From: CAYMAI01 sp964388445 | Lineage (GTDB): Bacteria > 4484-113 > JAGGVC01 | Length of the DNA stretch: 61,220 nucleotides | Assembly: GCA_964388445.1 (NCBI GenBank) | Contig: CAYMAI010000011.1 | Span: 1-61,220 of the forward strand | Direction of reading: 5' to 3' | Part shown: positions 9,525 through 17,440 of the stretch, one piece after another | Layout: the number at the start of each line of letters is the position of its first letter | How positions within the stretch are numbered: position 1 is the first letter of the stretch | The notes under the pieces: generated by a model | Told to the model about the DNA's origin: nothing | The model's input: only the letters and a program-made list of their open reading frames with translations | Database searches by the model: none | Program-made: the position numbers and the translations under genes

Positions 9525-10010
9525 TTAGTACTCCTCGTCATTGCCGAATAAGGACGCCAAAATTAATCCGCCGATAACCCAGAGCAAGGCGTTCCATTCC
9601 TTCTGCTTCTGTTTCTGCTTCTTACCGGCATAGTCCCAAATCGTGTCGGCTAGGATGGTGTACGCATCTTCTTGGTGCTCGATATCTACAGGAATCCACT
9701 TCAAATCGGCTACCATCCCAATATCGCTTGTGGATACGCCCCTTTCTTTGAGAGGAATCACGAACTTGCCCGCTTTGATAGCGTATCCGACTTCATTTCC
9801 TACAGCCATCGCTCGTTCGATAGTTGAAGTTGAAAGGTAAACTATAAATATATCTGCCCAGTCGATGCGTTTGCGTAAGGTTTCCCAAGAAGAAAGTCCT
9901 ATGTCGTTTTCTTCCCGCAAGTAATACACTTCATGCGCCGAAGGTATACTTCGGACCATAGCCTCAATCTCTTTTAGGTCCGAATATCCGAAACTGACGA
10001 AAATCTTCAT
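9525..10010 (-). CDS. TIR-like domain protein with C-terminal membrane segment
   Basis: A 161-residue protein that starts M-K-I-F-V-S-F-G-Y-S-D, typical of the first strand and loop of TIR-like domains. It continues with D-W-A-D-I-F-I-V-Y-L-S (strand C) and N-E-V-G-Y-A-I-K-A-G-K-F-V-I-P-L, in which the Glu of the E-V/I-G-Y-A motif sits where NAD-cleaving TIR domains keep their catalytic Glu. A Lys/Gln-rich stretch near 130-140 leads into a hydrophobic segment (about 143-155) and an acidic end. Bacterial TIR proteins commonly act as NADase or cyclic-ADPR-producing components of anti-phage systems such as Thoeris and some CBASS types. It is divergent from the CBASS operon with 139 bases between the start codons. 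Whether it belongs to CBASS or is a separate system is unresolved. Confidence 0.72.
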   Translation of the reverse strand: MKIFVSFGYSDLKEIEAMVRSIPSAHEVYYLREENDIGLSSWETLRKRIDWADIFIVYLSTSTIERAMAVGNEVGYAIKAGKFVIPLKERGVSTSDIGMVADLKWIPVDIEHQEDAYTILADTIWDYAGKKQKQKQKEWNALLWVIGGLILASLFGNDEEY

Positions 10011-10088
10011 ACGTTCCTCCAGAAGACAGGCTCTGCAAGCTTACCACGTTTTCAAATGAAATAAATACCCAATGGAAAGGAAAACGGA

Positions 10089-10117
10089 TGGAAAAACTTA
10101 GGATTTTGTGATATAAT
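10089..10117 (+). promoter_or_regulatory. Putative sigma-70 promoter of the CBASS operon
   Basis: A perfect TATAAT at 10112-10117 lies 17 bases after a weak -35 (TGGAAA, 10089-10094). The first gene starts 33 bases further on behind GGAGG at 10134-10138. The assignment is by consensus only. Confidence 0.5.
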
Positions 10118-10149
10118 TAAGCTTTCAGCCTGTGGAGGCTTGGTTTGAA

Positions 10150-10446
10150 ATGCAGTTAACGGCATTAGATTTGCAGGATTTGATGCAAGGCATAAGGCCT
10201 TGGAATGCTTTGGCACCAATGATGGCATTGAAGCTTGGGGCGGGTTTGGGCTGGTTAAAATTCATTGATACATTCAGCTCTAAAGTGCGCCGGTTCTGCG
10301 GACATTCGGCAGACTTGCAGGGCACGTGGGAGTGCAGGTGCGGGTACAAGCGTCCGGGCAACTACTTCGGGCGCTGCCCCAAGTGCCTGTCCCATCTGTA
10401 TTACATGGATCGTCCCAGCTGTGGGTTTACAATGGACGTGATGTGA
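10150..10446 (+). CDS. Small Cys-cluster (zinc-ribbon-like) protein, first gene of the CBASS operon
   Basis: A 98-residue protein. The C-terminal half has W-E-C-R-C-G-Y then G-R-C-P-K-C and P-S-C-G-F, i.e. Cys62, Cys64, Cys76, Cys79 and Cys91, which looks like a small zinc ribbon. The N-terminal half is hydrophobic and helical. The ATG at 10150 has GGAGG 11 bases upstream; a GTG at 10132 is also in frame but overlaps that motif. Its stop overlaps the GTG start of the patatin gene in a GTGA arrangement, so it is very probably a real, translationally coupled gene. I do not know it as a standard CBASS component. It could be a regulator or an ancillary factor; its function is unknown. Confidence 0.65.
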   Translation: MQLTALDLQDLMQGIRPWNALAPMMALKLGAGLGWLKFIDTFSSKVRRFCGHSADLQGTWECRCGYKRPGNYFGRCPKCLSHLYYMDRPSCGFTMDVM

Positions 10447-11399
10447 AATTGGAAAGCACCCATAAACAAGAATTAACAAGGAAACAATTCCGAGTGCTGT
10501 GCATCGACGGTGGTGGCATCCGGGGTGCTTTTGCCGCGCACGTGCTCTACCGTATTAGTGAAATCTGCGGCATCAACCCAGTTGAATACTTCGATCTGCT
10601 GGTTGGCACAAGCACCGGGTCGATAATTGTGGGTTTGATTGCCGTTGGCAAGTCACCTGGGGAAGTAGTCCAGTTTTTCAAGGTTAAGGCTGAAAAGGTA
10701 TTTGCAGTGCACCGCATTTTATCTGGCTTTGGACTAATAAGAAGCCGGTACAACTCCGCACCACTTAAAAATGCTCTAATCGAACTCGTTGGCGATGTGA
10801 CGCTTGGAGAAATAACGAAGCCGCTTATAATTCCCGCAACTGATATTGGCAACGGGGTGGTGCATGTTTTGAAGTCTGCATTTAGACCAAGATTTGTAAG
10901 GGATGGCAAGGCAAAGCTGGCAGATGCAATTCTGGCCTCTTGCTCAGCCCCGCCATATTTTGATCCGCACTATGTCGGTGCATATTTATTGGCCGATGGT
11001 GGTCTTTGGTGCAACAGCCCGTTATTGGTGGGGCTTACCGAAGCTATGGATTATTTTGATAAACCTCTTTGCGATGTTAGAATTGTTTCGCTGGGGACGG
11101 GAACAGGCAAGAAGTACTATTCCATTCCCAAGAATTCGATGGGCAGACTTTGGGGTCTGCTATCACGATGGAAACACAAACGTTTGTTGGAGATGATTCT
11201 TAACTTGCAGCAAACCAGCAGTGTGAATATGGCTCAGCTATTACTAAAACAAAACTGTCTTAGAATATCTTACGAAAGCGATTCTGCCTTGTCACTCGAT
11301 GACCCAACTGCCGTGGCCTCTCTGATTTCGCGCGCTGACAAAGAGGTTACTTGTCGGGCAAAGGAGATTCAAGAGTTCTTTGGAGAAAATAACCGATGA
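10443..11399 (+). CDS. capV: CapV-type patatin-like phospholipase, CBASS effector
   Basis: A 318-residue patatin-family lipase. All core motifs are present: the oxyanion loop D-G-G-G-I-R-G (22-28), the nucleophile elbow G-T-S-T-G with Ser57, and the D-G-G motif with catalytic Asp185. In CBASS, CapV is the effector that degrades inner-membrane phospholipids when bound to a cyclic dinucleotide, killing the infected cell. I prefer the GTG at 10443, because the longer upstream reading (from 10326) merely shadows the preceding gene. The stop overlaps the CD-NTase ATG by four bases (ATGA), so the two are translationally coupled. The fused partner gene makes the CBASS assignment strong; the activating nucleotide is not predictable here. 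Confidence 0.88.
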   Translation: MKLESTHKQELTRKQFRVLCIDGGGIRGAFAAHVLYRISEICGINPVEYFDLLVGTSTGSIIVGLIAVGKSPGEVVQFFKVKAEKVFAVHRILSGFGLIRSRYNSAPLKNALIELVGDVTLGEITKPLIIPATDIGNGVVHVLKSAFRPRFVRDGKAKLADAILASCSAPPYFDPHYVGAYLLADGGLWCNSPLLVGLTEAMDYFDKPLCDVRIVSLGTGTGKKYYSIPKNSMGRLWGLLSRWKHKRLLEMILNLQQTSSVNMAQLLLKQNCLRISYESDSALSLDDPTAVASLISRADKEVTCRAKEIQEFFGENNR

Positions 11400-12772
11400 A
11401 ACTTACAGACTGCTTTTCACGTTTTTTGTCTGACGCAGTTAATCTGAACCAGACCAGGTATACAAAGGCCAAGCAAGGAATTGCCACAATGAAGTCGTTT
11501 ATAGAGAACGACCCCACCTATGGGAAAATACTCAAGGACTGTTATCCGCAGGGATCGTTTCGCCAGAAGACATTCATCAAACCGATTGAGGACACGAAAT
11601 TCGATGTAGATTTGCTCGTATCGGTTGACTTAGTTCGCAACTGGGAGCCAAAGGACTATTTGGCAAAGCTGGCTGAAGCATTTAAATCCAGCGATAGGTA
11701 TAAGGACAAGGTGGATACACGCGGAAAAACTCGCTGTGTAACGATAGACTACGAAAGCGATTTCCATATCGACTTGGTTCCAAGCGTGGAAAACAGCGCT
11801 GGTACTTGGATAGCCAACCGCAAAACCAATAAATTTGAAGCTACTGATGGCGATGGCTATGCCGTGTGGTTTGGTGACTGCAACGGCCAAACTGATGGCG
11901 GGTTGCGTAGGGTTGTTCGTCTTATGAAATTCTTGCGTGATGCTCAATGTACATTTGACGCCAAAAGCATCCTCTTAACCACGCTCCTAGGCATGCAGGT
12001 GGCTGAGGAGGATGATGAAGACAGCTATTGCGATACGCCAACTTCCTTGCTGACCATTGTTGGGAAGCTTAATACTTGGCTTCAATCAAGAGCGGTTATG
12101 CCAGAAGTCTACAATCCTGCTTTATCGTCAGAGACCTTTACCCGACATTGGGATCAGAAGAAGTTTGAGCGATTCAAGGCTGCCATTAAGACTTTGGCAA
12201 GGAATATAGAAACGGCCTATGACTGTGACGAAATCGACAAAAGCGTAGAACTATGGCGCAAAGTTTTTGGCGACAATTTCCCTGCACCTGGTTCGGCAAC
12301 GGCAAGCAAGGCAGCAATCTCCAAGAGCATAGCCAGTCCATCCTCTCGACAAAACGAGCCAATTCCGGCTCCAAATGAGATGTTTCTAGATGAGATGGGA
12401 ATTAGATTCAATGGGCAAGAATATGTACTTAGGATAAATACAGGAACGGTCAAGGACAAAGGATTCAGAATTGGGACGCTTAGAATGCTAAAGCGCCCAC
12501 TGCTTCCTAAAAATCGGGCGCTCATATTCTCGGTAGTAAGAAGTAGTGTCCCGGAACCTTATGATGTTTACTGGAAGGTGCGCAACTACGGAGAAGATGC
12601 AGCAAACCATAACGACCTGCGAGGGGAAATCACTAAGGACAATGGTTCTCAGAGCCGAAGCGAGAATACTAAGTATAGGGGAACACATTACGTGGAATGC
12701 TATGCCGTTAGAAATGGCGTTTGCGTGGCATTCGACAGAATCGAGGTGCCGATCTGTGGCATCTTCGGCTAA
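11396..12772 (+). CDS. CD-NTase (cGAS/DncV-like) with C-terminal AGS-C sensor domain
   Basis: A 458-residue CBASS nucleotidyltransferase. The catalytic signature is complete: G53-S54 in P-Q-G-S-F-R-Q-K, metal-binding D70 and D72 in K-F-D-V-D-L-L-V, and the third acid D126 in F-H-I-D-L-V-P-S. A low-complexity linker (about 296-324) leads to an AGS-C domain (about 325-455) with W-K-V-R-N-Y-G and Y-R-G-T-H-Y-V-E-C-Y, a predicted nucleotide sensor that is often fused to SMODS-type enzymes. It should make a cyclic oligonucleotide on infection that switches on the neighbouring phospholipase. With effector and cyclase but no Cap2/Cap3, HORMA or TRIP13 genes, the locus resembles type I CBASS. The fused sensor may take over part of the regulation. 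Confidence 0.9.
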   Translation: MKLTDCFSRFLSDAVNLNQTRYTKAKQGIATMKSFIENDPTYGKILKDCYPQGSFRQKTFIKPIEDTKFDVDLLVSVDLVRNWEPKDYLAKLAEAFKSSDRYKDKVDTRGKTRCVTIDYESDFHIDLVPSVENSAGTWIANRKTNKFEATDGDGYAVWFGDCNGQTDGGLRRVVRLMKFLRDAQCTFDAKSILLTTLLGMQVAEEDDEDSYCDTPTSLLTIVGKLNTWLQSRAVMPEVYNPALSSETFTRHWDQKKFERFKAAIKTLARNIETAYDCDEIDKSVELWRKVFGDNFPAPGSATASKAAISKSIASPSSRQNEPIPAPNEMFLDEMGIRFNGQEYVLRINTGTVKDKGFRIGTLRMLKRPLLPKNRALIFSVVRSSVPEPYDVYWKVRNYGEDAANHNDLRGEITKDNGSQSRSENTKYRGTHYVECYAVRNGVCVAFDRIEVPICGIFG

Positions 12773-13203
12773 CAGCAATTGGGACTCATCAGGTTAGCAT
12801 CGTCTCGGCTTTTGGCGGGAGCCTTCTGGCCCCCGCCCCCTTCCAGATAAGACCGCGCTCTGCCAGAACTCGGCCTAGTCCACCGCGGCTGGGGAAGGTA
12901 CTAAGGAAAAAAACACACCTTCCGGCTCGAAAACGCTGGCTAAAGTGTAGATAATATAAGCGCCCCCACGTCCATCTTGTGTTTCGGTCGCTAGACCACC
13001 TGAGATGACTACAGGCGGTTCACCTAGGCGGTTGGCAAATTTCCCCTTGCACCCGCGTACGAATGCGCCAATTTCGGAATAGCGCAAGACGATCAAGTTA
13101 ATATGGTGCCGCGCCATGCTATTCGTGCAATAAAAATTTCAGCGCCGCGCTTGACGGCATTGAGGATTGGTTGTATCATGTTTTCGAGTGAGTGGAGGCG
13201 TCT
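12773..13203. other. Intergenic region between CBASS and cas operons, with a strong hairpin
   Basis: These 431 bases separate the two defence operons. A very stable hairpin lies at 12814-12837: ten-base arms GGCGGGAGCC and GGCCCCCGCC with one A/C mismatch and a TTCT loop. No T-run follows, so it is not a classic intrinsic terminator. An 80-codon minus-strand frame (12875-13117) has no ribosome-binding site and no recognisable domain, so I do not call it. I see no cas3 or cas3 remnant. The cas promoter presumably lies in 13090-13190 but I cannot place it. Confidence 0.5.
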
Positions 13204-14637
13204 TTGGAGTATAATTTACTTGAGGAAAGCTGGATTCCCGTGCTTTATCGCAACGGGAAATATGCTCGCATAGGAATCTTAAAGGCATTCGAGGATGCAC
13301 AGGAAATTCGGCAAATAGCATCCAGTAATCCTCTGGATCGCGCAGCCATTCTAAGATTCCTATTTGCTTTAATCTTATGGAGATATCGCGGAGATTCGAG
13401 TCTCGATGGTCGTTCTCAAGAAAAATTCGATTCCACCGGCTTCCTAGATTGGATGGTTGATAAAAAGCAATGCTTTTACCTTTTCGGGGCAGGACCTCGT
13501 TTCTATCAAGTTCGACCAAAGAATTCAGAAAAACTTTCGGCGTCGAATTATTTGGCCGAAGAAGTGCCTACGGGAAACAACTCATGGCACTTTAGGCACT
13601 CGATCGATAAAATTCTCGGGCTTTGTCCGGCTTGTTGCGCATTGGGACTTTTGCGGCTTCCGTTATTCGCAACTGAAGGCGGGAAAGGCAATTCGCCCGT
13701 GACAGGCAAGTCGCCGGGGCTCAATGCCCAACCGCCTGTCTACGCCTTTCCTTCGAAATTGTCTCTTCTAGAAACGCTCAAATCTATGTTGTCCCGCGGA
13801 AGCGATCCGGACTTAGGTGTTCCTGCATGGGAAAAACTTAGCCAAAGCCCGCCGGGTTCGGGGAAAGTTCCGCTGTTATTTGGCCTAACTTGGCTGCCGC
13901 GCAAGGTGTGGTTGAATGATCCTGAGCCGAATCAAGCTAGATGCACGGCTTGCGGCAGAAAGGAAAATTTGGTAACCAAATGCGTTTTCGACGGCTACGG
14001 AAGTTTGAAATGCGATGACCGAATATGGAACGATCCGAATGCGCTGCGAGACGGAGAAGCGGTGGTCAAACCTAGAAACCCCTTGGATAGTCCGGTTTTG
14101 GCTTCCTGGCAATGGGCGAAATGGGCTTCATGCGCGATTTCGAATTCATCCGCAGCTAGTGGGGCTTGGCTTGTTTCATTTGCTACGAAACAAAACAAGT
14201 ATATCGAAGCAACCGAATTTAATATCCGAATTGAAGAATTGGGAGACAATTTCGACATTGAGAAATCGGCCAGCGCGTTATTGAATTGGGCTAAATCCGG
14301 CTCAAGTTTCGAAGATCTAATATCACCCAAACGCCGAAAGAATAGACTTGGAAGAAATAATTTATCTGCGGAAAGATGCCTCGCATCCATCCGTCCGCAT
14401 ATTGAGCATAGAGTGTCTATGCTTTTTGCGAAAATCCTTGAAGGGGACGAAAAGGCAATGCGACAAACGACCGGCGAGTCAGACGAACTTATAAAGTCTA
14501 TGACGAATTCCATTGCGGTTGGAGCGACTATTGCAGCCGAAGATAAACGTAGAAAATTCACTGCAGAGTGTTCAAAAACTCGCTTTGGTGTTGAATCGAA
14601 GAAATCGCCGGTATTGAAACCAAGGAGTGAAAAGTGA
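13204..14637 (+). CDS. cas8e: Cas8e (Cse1/CasA), large subunit of type I-E Cascade
   Basis: A 477-residue protein. It starts with the family-typical Y-N-L-L-E-E-S-W-I-P-V, close to the xFNLLxxxWIPV opening of Cse1. A Cys cluster near residues 240-260 (C-T-A-C-G and T-K-C) resembles the zinc-binding loop of Cse1. The large subunit recognises the PAM and, in canonical I-E, recruits Cas3. I chose the TTG at 13204 because GGAGG at 13194-13198 sits five bases upstream; the GTG at 13192 would overlap that motif. The stop overlaps the next gene's GTG in a GTGA arrangement. Because no cas3 is present here, its Cas3-docking surface may be free to diverge. That is inference. Confidence 0.9.
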   Translation: MEYNLLEESWIPVLYRNGKYARIGILKAFEDAQEIRQIASSNPLDRAAILRFLFALILWRYRGDSSLDGRSQEKFDSTGFLDWMVDKKQCFYLFGAGPRFYQVRPKNSEKLSASNYLAEEVPTGNNSWHFRHSIDKILGLCPACCALGLLRLPLFATEGGKGNSPVTGKSPGLNAQPPVYAFPSKLSLLETLKSMLSRGSDPDLGVPAWEKLSQSPPGSGKVPLLFGLTWLPRKVWLNDPEPNQARCTACGRKENLVTKCVFDGYGSLKCDDRIWNDPNALRDGEAVVKPRNPLDSPVLASWQWAKWASCAISNSSAASGAWLVSFATKQNKYIEATEFNIRIEELGDNFDIEKSASALLNWAKSGSSFEDLISPKRRKNRLGRNNLSAERCLASIRPHIEHRVSMLFAKILEGDEKAMRQTTGESDELIKSMTNSIAVGATIAAEDKRRKFTAECSKTRFGVESKKSPVLKPRSEK

Positions 14638-15134
14638 AGCCAACTGACAGTTTCATTAGATCTCTCCAAAGCCAAAAGTCCGGCGAACTTTCAAAATTGC
14701 GATTCCTTTCAAATAGGCGGCTGGATGAATCGCAAGAAGGTTTCGACATATTTTCTGGTGTTTGGTGGCCACTTCGAAGCGCTTCCGAGCGAACTCCTCG
14801 ACGCGAGGTAGCGTGGCTGATCTGCAAGCTTCATTCCTACAGATCGATAGAACATTATAAATCTGCAGAATTAGCCGTTCAGTTGGCAAAATGCATTCCG
14901 AATGACGAAAGGAAGCAACCAGCATTCCGCCGTAGGTTCGATGAACTGCTAACATCCCGGCTGGATTCTATCGAACATCATCTTAGGTGGGCGATTAATG
15001 AGCTGCATAAAAATGGCAAGAAACTTGATTGGGTCAGCCTTACCGACGACCTTTCGACATGGGAGCGCGAATCAACGCGCCTCGAATGGGCAAAACAATT
15101 TTTGGATAATCAGATTGGAGGCAAAACATGTTGA
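14634..15134 (+). CDS. cse2: Cse2/CasB (Cas11), small subunit of type I-E Cascade
   Basis: A 166-residue, mostly helical basic protein, of the usual length for Cse2. Near residues 40-60 it has a W-W-P-L-R plus A-W-L-I-C-K-L-H pattern typical of the family. Two copies normally line the Cascade belly and stabilise the displaced strand. The start is GTG at 14634, preceded by AGGAG, with a four-base overlap with cas8e. Its stop overlaps the cas7 ATG by seven bases, so translation is coupled. Confidence 0.85.
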   Translation: MKPTDSFIRSLQSQKSGELSKLRFLSNRRLDESQEGFDIFSGVWWPLRSASERTPRREVAWLICKLHSYRSIEHYKSAELAVQLAKCIPNDERKQPAFRRRFDELLTSRLDSIEHHLRWAINELHKNGKKLDWVSLTDDLSTWERESTRLEWAKQFLDNQIGGKTC

Positions 15135-16324
15135 TTGAAATCCACATCATTCAAAACCACAGTCCTTCGAATCTTAATCGAGACGATTTGGGTGCTCCGA
15201 AGACCTGCTATTTTGGAGGTGTCCTGCGCTCTCGAATTTCGAGCCAGTGCATCAAAAGAAGCATTCGAATGAGCAAGGAGTTCGAACGGTTGCGGGGGGG
15301 CATACGCACCCGCCGCCTTGCTGAACTTATATCGGAAAATTTGAAGACGAAAGATGCGAAAGCCCGTGCGGAAAAGATTTTGGTTAAGTGCGGTCTCGCT
15401 CCCAAGTCCTCGAAGAAGAAAGAAGATTCTGACGAGTCTACGAGCGAAATCAGTAAAATGCTCGTATTCACTTCAAGGCAGGCCATTTCAGAAATGGCCT
15501 CGCTTCTTAACGAGGGCAATGGAAAAACGGATAACGAGCTTGCATTGGAATTCGGTCACTTGATTGGCAAACGGGTAGCGGTTCCCGATATGGCGCTTTG
15601 CGGAAGGATGCTTGAAACAGGCATTCTAAAAAACACGACGGTTGAGGCGGCTCTTCAAGCAACTCACGCAATTTCTACTCATCAGGCATACTCAGAGGTA
15701 GATTACTATGTGGCCGCGGATGATATCCCCGGTGAGGATGCCGGCGCCGGCTTCGTTGACGAAGCAATGTTCACGTCCGCTTGCTTCTACAAGTACTTTT
15801 CTATCAACTGGGAAGTGCTTTGCGAAAATCTCCGAGGCTTCGGCGAAGGACACAAGAAACTGGCCGCACACACCGTCGGCGCGTTTATCCGCGCTGCCGC
15901 GTTGGTTAATCCAACCGGAAAGCAAAACAGCTTCGCTGCGCATAATCTGCCCGATGCAATTTTGGTCGAATTTAAAGATACGCCCGTAAGTTACGCGAAT
16001 GCCTTCGCCAAACCTGTGACGATCGACCAACGAGATATAATTTCGCAAAGCATTGCCCAGCTTGCGAATTACGTCTATGACATCGAAACAGGATACTTCA
16101 GTCCAAAATCAAGGTTCTGGTTTTCTCCGAATCTCAAGTGGAAACTTCAAGCTCAAGTCGAAGAAAGTAATGATGGATCTAAAGATAGGAAGCGGAAGGA
16201 GGAAGTAGAGCTTCCCGGCAAAAATCTTAAGTCGCTCGATTCGCTTTTGGAATCGGTCATAAGCGAACTCGGCTTCGATTGGGAAGACGTCCAAAAGGTT
16301 GCGGTTAACGACGGAGTATCCTGA
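15128..16324 (+). CDS. cas7: Cas7e (Cse4/CasC), backbone subunit of type I-E Cascade
   Basis: A 398-residue protein. The N-terminus I-E-I-H-I-I-Q-N-H-S-P-S-N-L-N-R-D and the downstream P-K-T-C-Y-F-G-G-V-L-R-S-R-I-S-S-Q motif are diagnostic of Cse4, whose six copies wrap the crRNA. It is slightly longer than the roughly 360 residues of the E. coli protein, mainly through a charged insertion near 90-110 (K-S-S-K-K-K-E-D-S-D-E-S-T) and a Lys/Arg-rich stretch near 350. The stop and the cas5 start share one base (TGATG). Confidence 0.9.
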   Translation: MLIEIHIIQNHSPSNLNRDDLGAPKTCYFGGVLRSRISSQCIKRSIRMSKEFERLRGGIRTRRLAELISENLKTKDAKARAEKILVKCGLAPKSSKKKEDSDESTSEISKMLVFTSRQAISEMASLLNEGNGKTDNELALEFGHLIGKRVAVPDMALCGRMLETGILKNTTVEAALQATHAISTHQAYSEVDYYVAADDIPGEDAGAGFVDEAMFTSACFYKYFSINWEVLCENLRGFGEGHKKLAAHTVGAFIRAAALVNPTGKQNSFAAHNLPDAILVEFKDTPVSYANAFAKPVTIDQRDIISQSIAQLANYVYDIETGYFSPKSRFWFSPNLKWKLQAQVEESNDGSKDRKRKEEVELPGKNLKSLDSLLESVISELGFDWEDVQKVAVNDGVS

Positions 16325-17439
16325 TGAAACCCAACACACTGTTTTTGCGGCTGGAAGGCCCGATGCAGGCTTGGGGGGATAATCAATCCAAGTTCGTCAT
16401 ACGCCGTTCCGCAGAAGCTCCCACGAAGTCCGGTGTCATAGGATTGCTATGCGCCGCAATGGGATTAACCAGAGAAAGGGCCGAAACCGAGTGGCTCGAC
16501 CGGCTGGTCTCGATGGAATTTGGAGTTCGCATTGACATGCCGGGCGTAAGATGGTGGGACTATCATACCGTTGGCGCGAGAATGCAAATGCAGATCGCTG
16601 AAGGGGTAGGAAAGACCAAACCCGGCGCGCTATTGACTCGTCGTGAGTATTTGTGCGATGCGTCCTTTCTTGTTGCTCTTCGCGGCGATTCGGAAATCGT
16701 CGAAATCTTGGCAAAGGCTTTAAAATCGCCAATTTGGACACCGTATTTGGGTAGAAAGTGCTGTCCACCTTCAAGACCGATCGACCAGCATTCTGCAAGC
16801 GATTTCCCTAATATGATTGCAGCTCTTACTGCGATTCCTTGGCAAAGAAGACTTCGCTCACATGAAGAATATGCACCGCCGCCAAGCGTGGATTGCTTGA
16901 TGGATTGGAGGGCTGATCCGGAACAACTCGAAGCGCCCGACGATGCTTTGATTTGGTATGATGTGCCCCAGTCCCTTAATCCGCCATACCATCTGCCGAG
17001 ATTTGTCGTTCGCGAAACCAGGACCGTTGGCAGAAACGGCATTTTGGCAATCGCGGTTACGCCAGCACAGCGTGAGACATCAGCTCCGGCTAGGCCCAGA
17101 GCAAACTACACAAATTCGCAATATCGCAGTGCGCGTGCTACTAGGCTTTTGGCTGATTACCACTTATGCGTGTTCTGCAAATCTCCTGCCACAACGGTTC
17201 AGCACATAACATATCGTAGGGCTGGCGGAAGTGAGACGAAAGAAGATCTTCGCTCACTTTGCCGCTTGTGCCACGACGCCGTAACGATGATCGAGTATGG
17301 GATGGGAATGGGGTTGGATCGGATCAATCCGGAAGAACCGCTCTGGCGAGAGCGGATCATTCAAAAAAGAGACGAAATAATCAAGTTCCGATCTCTGGAA
17401 ACTCGCCGCCGCAGACTTTCGGCTGATGAGGTGGAATAA
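16324..17439 (+). CDS. cas5: Cas5e fused to a C-terminal HNH nuclease domain
   Basis: A 371-residue protein, about 120 longer than ordinary Cas5e. Residues 1-245 are Cas5: L-F-L-R-L-E-G-P-M-Q-A-W-G at the start, then P-T-K-S-G-V-I-G-L-L, the usual 5'-handle-binding subunit of Cascade. After a Pro/Arg-rich linker (250-265) comes a compact HNH domain (about 268-325). It has zinc pair Cys282/Cys285, catalytic-type His294 in V-Q-H-I-T-Y-R-R-A-G-G, Asp308 at the usual N/D position in E-D-L-R-S-L-C, and second zinc pair Cys313/Cys316 followed by His317. All signature residues of a McrA-like HNH are present. Cas5-HNH fusions in cas3-less I-E loci are known from large-scale mining and cut target DNA within Cascade; this gene fits that type. 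The tail (330-371) is charged and helical. Confidence 0.9.
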   Translation: MKPNTLFLRLEGPMQAWGDNQSKFVIRRSAEAPTKSGVIGLLCAAMGLTRERAETEWLDRLVSMEFGVRIDMPGVRWWDYHTVGARMQMQIAEGVGKTKPGALLTRREYLCDASFLVALRGDSEIVEILAKALKSPIWTPYLGRKCCPPSRPIDQHSASDFPNMIAALTAIPWQRRLRSHEEYAPPPSVDCLMDWRADPEQLEAPDDALIWYDVPQSLNPPYHLPRFVVRETRTVGRNGILAIAVTPAQRETSAPARPRANYTNSQYRSARATRLLADYHLCVFCKSPATTVQHITYRRAGGSETKEDLRSLCRLCHDAVTMIEYGMGMGLDRINPEEPLWRERIIQKRDEIIKFRSLETRRRRLSADEVE

Positions 17440-17440
17440 C

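Noticed and set aside
10326..10442. A 39-codon N-terminal extension of the patatin gene
   Set aside because: It overlaps the small Cys-cluster gene in another frame and shows no patatin features; the GTG at 10443 in the GTGA overlap is better.
12875..13117. An 80-codon minus-strand frame between CBASS and cas8e
   Set aside because: No ribosome-binding site, no recognisable domain, and it lies where the cas operon promoter should be. It may be a remnant but I cannot support it.
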